Of a stretch of 17,111 nucleotides of DNA, positions 6,654 to 11,820 are shown piece after piece. This DNA is from a bacterium (lineage in GTDB: Bacteria > Patescibacteriota > Microgenomatia > Woykebacterales > RBG-16-39-9b), in the NCBI GenBank assembly GCA_030690175.1, contig JAUYHE010000027.1, positions 1-17,111 on the forward strand, read 5' to 3'. A model generated the notes under the pieces. The model saw only the letters and a list, made by a program, of their open reading frames with translations. It ran no database searches and had not been told where the DNA came from. The position numbers and the translations under genes were made by a program. How positions within the stretch are numbered: the first letter of the stretch is position 1; each line of letters begins with the position of its first letter.

Positions 6654-8141
6654 ATGAAATTTAGGTGGAATCCATTTTCCTTCCGCCACAGTTTGAGGGC
6701 AAAATTTTCCCTAATCACCACCGCAATTTTCCTAGTTATATTTGGTCTAGTCTCTTTTGTTTTAATTCGGCAGAATGTTAATTTCCAAAAACAATCACTT
6801 CTCTCCCGGGCCAACACCTTTTCAAATTTAGCAACGAAACCGATTGGAGATTCCTACAAATTTTACTTCGAATCTGGGTTTTTGAGGTTTAGGGAACAGC
6901 TGATAGACACGCTTATCCTTAATGAGGACGTCATTCGCTTACAAATAATTTCGGTGGAGGGTGAGATTTTGTTTGACACCATTAATTTGGACAGGCAGAT
7001 TAGAATAGTAAATAAGATTGAAGATCCAAAAGTTCTTCAAGCAGTTTCCGCAAACCACCCCACACAGCTGACAGGAAAAAGTGGGGATGTGAGCGAAATA
7101 ATCGTACCATATTCAGACGATTTTGGAGCTCGACCGTTTTCTGCCCGCTACTTTATTTCGTACGACTCAATCTACGAGAGTATTAATGACACGATCATAA
7201 CAATTGGTTTCCTGACCTTGGTGGTTTTGATTTTGACTTTAGTTTCAATGATCGCGTTGGTGAACGCATCGGTTTTGTCTCCTCTGGGTAAAATTGTCGG
7301 AGCCGCCAGGGAAATTAGTCGAGGTAACCTGCAGAAAAAAATTGAATCAAAAACCAATGACGAACTTGAAGACCTAGCCACGTCCTTAAATCAGATGACG
7401 GCTACGCTACGGAAGAATATCGAAGATCTTAGCCAACTAGATAAGTTGAAAGACGAGTTCGTTTATCTAGCGTCTCATAATCTACGCACACCCATAACGA
7501 TTATTAAGGGTTATGTTGGTAGTCTGCAAAAAAATAAATCAATCGACAATGAGGCCGAAAAAAGCTTAAGAAAAATCAGCGAGAGCACTCATGAGTTAGA
7601 AATTATGACCAACTCGCTTCTGAATCTTGTTACCTTGGAAAAAGGCAAAGATCAGCTACTTAGACGTCCTGTGGATTTAAAAAAATTGCTCGAGGAGGCC
7701 GCTGGTAAATTTACGGATAAGGCTGCCGATAAAAAAATAGGCTTTATCCTGGAGTTTCCCAAAGGTCAGTTCCCGCTGGTTACGTTGGATCAGCAACGAA
7801 TGATTCAAGCCCTCTCCGGTTTAATTGATAACGCGATTAAATTTAATCGTGAAGGTGGTAAAGTGATTATTAAACTTGAAGAAAAAAAGAGTCAGGCTTT
7901 GGTCTCAATTTACGATACTGGAATTGGTATTCCCAAAGAGGAAAGAGCCCGGGTTTTTCAAAAATTCCACCGCGCTACTGAAGTTCTAACGTACAATTAT
8001 ACCGGTATTGGTCTGGGTCTTTATCTCACGAAGCTTATTGTTGAGGCCCATCAAGGCAAAATTTGGTTTGAATCAGAGGAAGGGAAAGGAACCACCTTTT
8101 ACGTGGTGATACCCATTAAGGAAGAACCGTTAGGGGGTTGA
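6654..8141 (+). CDS. Membrane sensor histidine kinase (HAMP-HisKA-HATPase), orphan
   Basis: A 495-aa kinase. TM1 is at about 18-38, an extracytoplasmic sensor region at 40-178, and TM2 at about 179-205. A HAMP segment follows (about 206-258), then the H-box LASHNLRTPITIIKGYVGS with the phospho-accepting His275. The catalytic domain has the N-box LIDNAIKF (Asn393), G1 DTGIGIP (421-427), F-box FQKFHR and G2 GIGLGLYL (451-458). The H-box has Asn after His where most HisKA proteins have Glu. The sensor region is of CHASE/PAS-like size, but I cannot name its fold. It lies 2 nt after the second binding protein gene, and no response regulator is encoded in the window. Its 3' end overlaps the convergent M23 peptidase gene by 26 nt. 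Confidence 0.9.
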   Translation: MKFRWNPFSFRHSLRAKFSLITTAIFLVIFGLVSFVLIRQNVNFQKQSLLSRANTFSNLATKPIGDSYKFYFESGFLRFREQLIDTLILNEDVIRLQIISVEGEILFDTINLDRQIRIVNKIEDPKVLQAVSANHPTQLTGKSGDVSEIIVPYSDDFGARPFSARYFISYDSIYESINDTIITIGFLTLVVLILTLVSMIALVNASVLSPLGKIVGAAREISRGNLQKKIESKTNDELEDLATSLNQMTATLRKNIEDLSQLDKLKDEFVYLASHNLRTPITIIKGYVGSLQKNKSIDNEAEKSLRKISESTHELEIMTNSLLNLVTLEKGKDQLLRRPVDLKKLLEEAAGKFTDKAADKKIGFILEFPKGQFPLVTLDQQRMIQALSGLIDNAIKFNREGGKVIIKLEEKKSQALVSIYDTGIGIPKEERARVFQKFHRATEVLTYNYTGIGLGLYLTKLIVEAHQGKIWFESEEGKGTTFYVVIPIKEEPLGG

Positions 8142-8826
8142 TCGGCCCGCTACCGTGAATCTCAAAATGAAGATGCGGACCAGTGGCATGACCCGTCATA
8201 CCAACCTTACCAATTAAGCTCCCGGCCTGTATATCAGCCCCCTTTGTTACAGTTATATCTGAAAGGTGAGCGTATTTCGAAAAATACCCATTGGGATGGG
8301 CAATTACCACCATTTTTCCGAACCCACCACTCCAGCCAGCAAAAATAATTTTACCCTCGCTATATGCTTTGACGCCTGCACCATAAGAAGCAGGGATGTC
8401 AATTCCCTGATGATAAAAGGAAAAATAGGTTGAAATGTAGCTTTTTGGAACGGGCCAAACAATAACTGGTGCCTTGCGAGCAGTAATATCGATGGTGACT
8501 TGCAGATCCGTGGCGGGTTTGAGCGGAGCCTTGTAGTTATCGGTCACGATTGCTTGAGACCGATTGTTAAACCCAAAGACAACAAAAGCAAGTAGGGCCA
8601 AAGCGAACGTTCGGAAAAGAAAAACCGGAATGACTTTTGTAAAAACCTTCCACAGCCAAAGAAGATCCGCTGCGAAACTAAGTGCATCAAAAATAATCAC
8701 CTCGCTGCTGTACCAAATTGGATAAGGCAAAGCTAAGGTGTTGGAAAAATTAAAAGAGGATTGTTCGTTTCGCTGAGGCAGAACGCGCCATACGCGCAGA
8801 GGCGCACGGTTTCTTTTTTTAAACAT
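8116..8826 (-). CDS. M23-family zinc metallopeptidase, membrane anchored
   Basis: A 236-aa protein ending in a LytM/M23 domain, which cuts peptide cross-links in peptidoglycan. All residues of the active site are present: HQGIDIP gives zinc ligands His139 and Asp143, KYAHLS gives His187, and PHLHFEI gives His218 and zinc ligand His220. Residues 1-60 are basic and then amphipathic. A hydrophobic segment at about 64-85 should anchor the protein with the peptidase outside. The N-terminal 60 residues before the anchor are unusually long for a small M23 protein. The ATG at 8826 follows a strong hairpin, and a downstream start is conceivable. Expression is probably controlled by the leader hairpins (8830-8882). 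It converges with the histidine kinase, sharing 26 nt. Confidence 0.88.
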   Translation of the reverse strand: MFKKRNRAPLRVWRVLPQRNEQSSFNFSNTLALPYPIWYSSEVIIFDALSFAADLLWLWKVFTKVIPVFLFRTFALALLAFVVFGFNNRSQAIVTDNYKAPLKPATDLQVTIDITARKAPVIVWPVPKSYISTYFSFYHQGIDIPASYGAGVKAYSEGKIIFAGWSGGFGKMVVIAHPNGYFSKYAHLSDITVTKGADIQAGSLIGKVGMTGHATGPHLHFEIHGSGPINPLTVLP

Positions 8827-8829
8827 AAC

Positions 8830-8848
8830 CCCCCGATTTAATCGGGGG
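8830..8848 (-). promoter_or_regulatory. GC-rich hairpin touching the M23 start codon
   Basis: CCCCCGAT (8830-8837) pairs perfectly with ATCGGGGG (8841-8848) around a TTA loop, 8 bp in all. In the M23 mRNA it ends 3 nt before the AUG at 8826, so it would cover the ribosome landing zone. This suggests translational control; no ligand domain is visible. Confidence 0.5.
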
Positions 8849-8850
8849 AC

Positions 8851-8882
8851 AGAAAAGAAAAATCTCCCGTATTTGGGGAGAT
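8851..8882 (-). terminator. Terminator-like hairpin in the M23 leader
   Basis: On the - strand, ATCTCCC (8882-8876) pairs with GGGAGAT (8868-8862) around a 7-nt loop, followed directly by the U-rich run TTTTCTTTTCT (8861-8851). It has the form of an intrinsic terminator. It lies just downstream of the predicted M23 start site (about 8885). It could act as an attenuator, or it could stop antisense read-through from the PEGA gene. Confidence 0.55.
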
Positions 8883-8891
8883 CAAGGGCGA

Positions 8892-8920
8892 ATTTTAGCA
8901 GCTAGTAACCAACATGTCAA
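8892..8920 (-). promoter_or_regulatory. Promoter of the M23 peptidase gene
   Basis: On the - strand, a perfect TTGACA (8920-8915), a 17-bp spacer and TAAAAT (8897-8892) with TGC before it (extended -10). It is the best consensus promoter in the window. The start is expected near 8885, leaving a leader of about 59 nt with two hairpins before the AUG at 8826. Confidence 0.7.
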
Positions 8921-8936
8921 GTTATAGTGATAAGGG

Positions 8937-8965
8937 TTAAAGTTTCTTATCGAGTGTGTTATAAT
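8937..8965 (+). promoter_or_regulatory. Promoter of the tRNA-Cys locus
   Basis: A perfect TATAAT (8960-8965) with TGT before it (extended -10), and TTAAAG (8937-8942) 17 bp upstream. The start near 8972 lies about 7 nt before the outer tRNA-like 5' end at 8979, so the outer element is transcribed together with the inner tRNA. Confidence 0.65.
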
Positions 8966-8978
8966 TTAGCCTCAAATT

Positions 8979-9175
8979 GGCGCGGTGGTCGAGTGGTCAA
9001 ACATAGGTTTGCAATCCCGCGACAAGCTTGGCGTCGTGACCGAGTGGCTAGGTAGAGGTCTGCAAAACCTTTTACGGCGGTTCGAATCCGCTCGACGCCT
9101 CCAAACTAACGAAGGGTTCGTAGTCCACGAAGTGGTCACAGAACGCAGAGCGTTCTATTCCCCTCCGCGCCTCCA
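8979..9175 (+). ncRNA. tRNA-Cys-like outer element interrupted by a complete tRNA-Cys
   Basis: Bases 8979-9018 match the first 40 positions of the inner tRNA-Cys at 27 of 40, without gaps, and place GCA at anticodon position (9011-9013). GGCGCGG (8979-8985) pairs 7 of 7 with CCGCGCC (9165-9171), which is followed by T and CCA (9172-9175), as in a tRNA end with discriminator U73. Two acceptor pairs and two of three D-stem pairs (8988:9002, 8989:9001) differ from the inner tRNA in a compensated way. The third D-stem pair (8990:9000) is broken, the anticodon stem is poor, and a T-loop-like TTCTATT (9153-9159) has only 3 of 5 stem pairs. It may be a disrupted second tRNA-Cys gene, an intron-bearing tRNA, or a structured RNA enclosing a tRNA. 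The arrangement is observed; its function is unknown. Confidence 0.55.
9030..9103 (+). tRNA. tRNA-Cys (GCA), with encoded CCA
   Basis: A complete cloverleaf. Acceptor GGCGTCG (9030-9036) pairs perfectly with CGACGCC (9093-9099). The D stem is ACC/GGT (9039-9041 with 9051-9053) and the anticodon stem is GAGGT/ACCTT around CTGCAAA, giving anticodon GCA at 9062-9064. The T arm is GGCGG, loop TTCGAAT, CCGCT. The discriminator is U73 (9100), the key cysteine identity base, and CCA is encoded (9101-9103). It has no promoter of its own and sits inside the outer tRNA-like element, so it must be cut from a longer precursor, presumably by RNase P at 9030. Confidence 0.93.
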
Positions 9176-9185
9176 CGACTGGGGT

Positions 9186-10280
9186 TTATAGCTTCTCCGC
9201 ATATTGGCTGGAGATCCAACCGGTGGTGGAAGGCAATTTTATTTTATACCACCCACCATTTTCCTCTATGAGTTCGTACTCTTCGCCTGGTTTTACTGTT
9301 GCGACAATATTGTAGTTTAGGCCAGGTCCAGCGCGGACGTTTAGAGTACCGGTCGGAGTGGAAAGGACTTGGACTTTTGCAACGGTCGGTACTTTCGCGA
9401 CGGCCACTGGTTTTTTCAGGTTAGCCAAGGCTTTGTTAGCCGGCGAGGTTATAACTTTGTCATTTTTATCACCCAAGTACCCTACTACCGGCACAGATCC
9501 TTTTTTTACTTTTTCATCCCAAATCTTTTTATTCTGATAATAAACTTTGCCTTGCCTGTCGACCAAAGCATCGAACTCAAGTTTGATATTTTTTTCAAAA
9601 AAGAAGACGCCTTCGGCCCAAAGGGCGGTATTGCCAAGTAATTCTTCTCTAGCCGTGGAAAGATCATAAAGTTTTATTCCCGTTTCGGTTAACGCCTTTA
9701 CCTCATCGTAAGGATTTAGAGATAGAAAGACCTCGACGATTAGCCGGAAATTATCCTCGATGTTTATTTCTAGTTCCCGGCCGATGTAGCCCTGTCCAGT
9801 AATTTTCAATTTGTGAACTCCGTGATTCGGATCCAGAGATAATGGCGATTTCCCCACTAATTCTCCGTCAAGCCAAACGTCAGCCCCACTTGGAGTAGTG
9901 ACAACCGAAAACCCAGTTCCGGAGCGGAAGGTACGGATATCCCCGGAGGAAAACTGTTCGTTAGGACCAAATTCGTAGGTTACGGCTGTAAGTGTTTGAG
10001 AGGTGAGAGTAATAGGGGTAGAAAACACAACCTTTTTGGCAAAGGGCGCCTCTAGACGGCCTTTTAAGCGCAAGCTATATTCGCCGGCTGGCAAATGCTT
10101 ACCCAAATAAGGAGTAGTCCCCTGTCGACGGTCATTTAGATAGACCGTGCTTTCAATATTGGTGGTAGCTACTTTGAGGAATGAGTTCGAACTTTTAAAA
10201 AAGGGAGCGATAAACTTTATTAAAACCACTAGGATAGCGGCCGCGATAAATAAGAGTGAAATCTTCTGCCAGTTCGCCAT
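9186..10280 (-). CDS. Membrane-anchored PEGA-domain protein with C-terminal SH3b domain
   Basis: A 364-aa surface protein. One hydrophobic helix at 8-27 acts as signal anchor. The first PEGA-type repeat spans about 34-75 (VYLNDRRQGTTPYLGK then LPAGEYSLRLKG). A second spans about 123-176 (GADVWLDGELVGKSPLSLD then HGVHKLKITGQGYIGRE). A middle region (about 190-290) shows no domain I can name. A bacterial SH3 domain closes the protein (304-364) with the typical LNVRAGPGLNYNIVATVKPG, GWYKIKL and GWISSQY elements. PEGA and SH3b domains usually bind cell-wall or surface glycans, so a structural or adhesive wall role is inferred. It reads toward the tRNA locus and ends 10 bp from it. A strong promoter lies at 10292-10320, with a leader of only about 5 nt. 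Confidence 0.87.
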   Translation of the reverse strand: MANWQKISLLFIAAAILVVLIKFIAPFFKSSNSFLKVATTNIESTVYLNDRRQGTTPYLGKHLPAGEYSLRLKGRLEAPFAKKVVFSTPITLTSQTLTAVTYEFGPNEQFSSGDIRTFRSGTGFSVVTTPSGADVWLDGELVGKSPLSLDPNHGVHKLKITGQGYIGRELEINIEDNFRLIVEVFLSLNPYDEVKALTETGIKLYDLSTAREELLGNTALWAEGVFFFEKNIKLEFDALVDRQGKVYYQNKKIWDEKVKKGSVPVVGYLGDKNDKVITSPANKALANLKKPVAVAKVPTVAKVQVLSTPTGTLNVRAGPGLNYNIVATVKPGEEYELIEENGGWYKIKLPSTTGWISSQYAEKL

Positions 10281-10291
10281 AGCAGCTTTCT

Positions 10292-10320
10292 AAAATAACA
10301 CAGCTGCTTCTTTTTAGCAA
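10292..10320 (-). promoter_or_regulatory. Promoter of the PEGA/SH3 gene
   Basis: On the - strand, TTGCTA (10320-10315), a 17-bp spacer and TATTTT (10297-10292), with TGT before the -10. The start is expected near 10285, about 5 nt upstream of the ATG at 10280, so the mRNA would be almost leaderless. Confidence 0.5.
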
Positions 10321-10382
10321 TCGGTTTCTGGTTGCCAAATTTGGCCTTGCGAACTTGTTTGGGTTGATGTTTAATATAGTCA

Positions 10383-10922
10383 GTGAGAGAAATTTCGCTA
10401 GCTAAATTAGTAGATGAAATTATTTTTCCGTTTGTGCTGCTCGTGGCGGCTAGGTACTTTGGTGTTTTTGTGAGCACATTTATTTTTCCGATTCAATTCA
10501 CCTTTGGCTTGAAACTACACTTTGCTCCTCTTCCCTTTCTTAGTTTTGCTTCGTTGAACGATTTAGAGACGGCCAACTCTGTATCCTGGGTTTTTACTGG
10601 AGCGGTTCTAGCGGTTGCCTTTGGCTTTGTTGCTTTCCGCACTCTTCATCTTCACGAAGATCATATCCACCCAAAAGAAGCCGTCCGGCTCCACCAGAAA
10701 AAAATGGATCATTTTATTATTAACTCCCGCGAAGCTTTTCACCAAGCTTTATCTTGGTCGGCGGTAGCGGCAATTTCTTTGGCGAGCTCAACTGCCGATT
10801 TTATCCTGGGAAATGTATCAACCATCAGTTTTGGGGTGGTAGCCGCTATCTCGGCAACCATACTTCTTTTGTTTGCAGTCACTATCGGTGGCGACCTTTC
10901 TCTAGAGAGAAAAAAAGTATAA
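10383..10922 (+). CDS. Hypothetical membrane protein, about four helices
   Basis: A 179-aa protein I do not recognise. Hydrophobic segments lie at about 10-40 (probably one long or two short helices), 66-84, 122-137 and 145-166. Between the second and third is a polar loop at 85-120 with a histidine cluster, HLHEDHIHP (about 89-97), then basic residues. This His/Asp/Glu group could bind metal, but no family motif supports that. The start chosen is GTG at 10383, the first in the frame; no Shine-Dalgarno sequence precedes it. A TATAGT just upstream (10375-10380) lacks a good -35. It diverges from the PEGA gene, and its last 21 nt overlap the convergent UbiA-family gene. A real gene is likely because the frame is long and its composition is that of a membrane protein; the function is unknown. 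Confidence 0.65.
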   Translation: MREISLAKLVDEIIFPFVLLVAARYFGVFVSTFIFPIQFTFGLKLHFAPLPFLSFASLNDLETANSVSWVFTGAVLAVAFGFVAFRTLHLHEDHIHPKEAVRLHQKKMDHFIINSREAFHQALSWSAVAAISLASSTADFILGNVSTISFGVVAAISATILLLFAVTIGGDLSLERKKV

Positions 10923-11819
10923 GAAAAAAATTACCGCTGCCAACCAGACTATCACGGAAAAAGCTAAAGGACGATCAGTAATTAAGATTTTTTCAGGAGA
11001 TTCTCCCTCACTTTTCTCAAAAACCAGATAAAGGTAACGAAAAATACCGTAGACTACTATAGGAATAGTGGCCATCAATATCTTTGGCGAAGAAAGCGTT
11101 TGGGGTAAAAACGAAGAGAAGAATTCTTTTTGGCTGGTTTCCGGTGAGTTAAAAGTAAATAAACTGTAGGTGATCAAAGTCGCTGTAGCCATCATAAAAA
11201 CAAGACCATCCAAAAGCGCCACTGGGTAGGAAAGAAGTGCCTTTCGGTGCCGGAGAGCCGCTCCAGCTAAAAGAGTAAGCTCGCTGCGCCTTTTACCAAT
11301 ACCCAAAAAGAGAGCCAGCATCATAGTAGTTAATATTAGCCAAGCCGAAAGCGGTGTGAGGACAACAAAGGAACCAGCGAAAATACGCAGCATGAAGGAG
11401 AAGGCGATTGCTAAAACGTCCAAGATGATAATTTCTTTGAGCCAGAAGGTATAAAGAAGCTGAATCGAAAAATACAAAAGGACGATGAAGAATAAATAGG
11501 AGGAGAGATAATAGGAACCTACCAGGGATAAACTAGCCAGGAAAAGGGCGCTGGTCAGAGCTGTCTGTTTAGTTAGTTTCCCTGCGGCGATGGGGCGAAG
11601 CCGCTTCGAAAAATGCAACTTATCACGCTGCGCATCGGCAATGTCGTTTATCAGATACATCGCCGAAGAAGCGGCCGAAAAAATTAAAAACGTGTAAAAA
11701 ACCGGGATGAACTTAGTTGCTAAAAATAACTCGCGGGCAAAAATTATTGCCGCAAAAACAACTAAGTTTTTAAACCACTGAGTTGGTCGTAAGGACCGGA
11801 TAATATTTGGTAAAGACAC
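10902..11819 (-). CDS. UbiA-family decaprenyl-phosphate phosphoribosyltransferase (DPPR synthase-like)
   Basis: An integral membrane prenyltransferase of about 305 aa. It carries RSLRPTQWFKN near the N-terminus, the first aspartate motif NDIADAQRD followed by KRLRPIAAGKL, and a second region LKEIIILDVLAIAFSFMLRIFAG split by its conserved Asp. This set matches the mycobacterial Rv3806c group, which joins phosphoribosyl diphosphate to a polyprenyl phosphate, rather than quinone or heme UbiA enzymes. Eight or nine hydrophobic helices are visible. The product would be a lipid-linked pentose donor for surface glycans; the later epimerase steps are not in the window. The start taken is GTG at 11819, one base after the stop of the WecA-like gene (TAAGGTG). 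A TTG at 11852 would add 11 residues. Its 3' end overlaps the convergent membrane protein gene by 21 nt. Confidence 0.85.
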   Translation of the reverse strand: MSLPNIIRSLRPTQWFKNLVVFAAIIFARELFLATKFIPVFYTFLIFSAASSAMYLINDIADAQRDKLHFSKRLRPIAAGKLTKQTALTSALFLASLSLVGSYYLSSYLFFIVLLYFSIQLLYTFWLKEIIILDVLAIAFSFMLRIFAGSFVVLTPLSAWLILTTMMLALFLGIGKRRSELTLLAGAALRHRKALLSYPVALLDGLVFMMATATLITYSLFTFNSPETSQKEFFSSFLPQTLSSPKILMATIPIVVYGIFRYLYLVFEKSEGESPEKILITDRPLAFSVIVWLAAVIFFLYFFSL

Positions 11820-11820
11820 C

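Noticed and set aside
9104..9175. A third, separate tRNA between the inner tRNA and 9175
   Set aside because: The length is right (72 nt), but no 5' acceptor strand within the segment pairs with CCGCGCC, and D-loop and T-loop spacing is about 18 nt too short. The partner strand is at 8979-8985 instead.
8985..9191. 68-codon open frame across the tRNA locus
   Set aside because: It runs through the tRNA-Cys and outer tRNA-like sequences, and its product has no protein-like pattern. The RNA structure explains the region.
10353..10380. Promoter for the + strand membrane protein at 10383
   Set aside because: TATAGT at 10375-10380 is good, but no -35 lies at 16-18 bp, and the implied start would fall after the GTG codon.
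10229..10477. 82-codon - strand frame upstream of the PEGA gene
   Set aside because: It overlaps both the PEGA gene start and the + strand membrane protein, has no domain features, and is crossed by the PEGA promoter.
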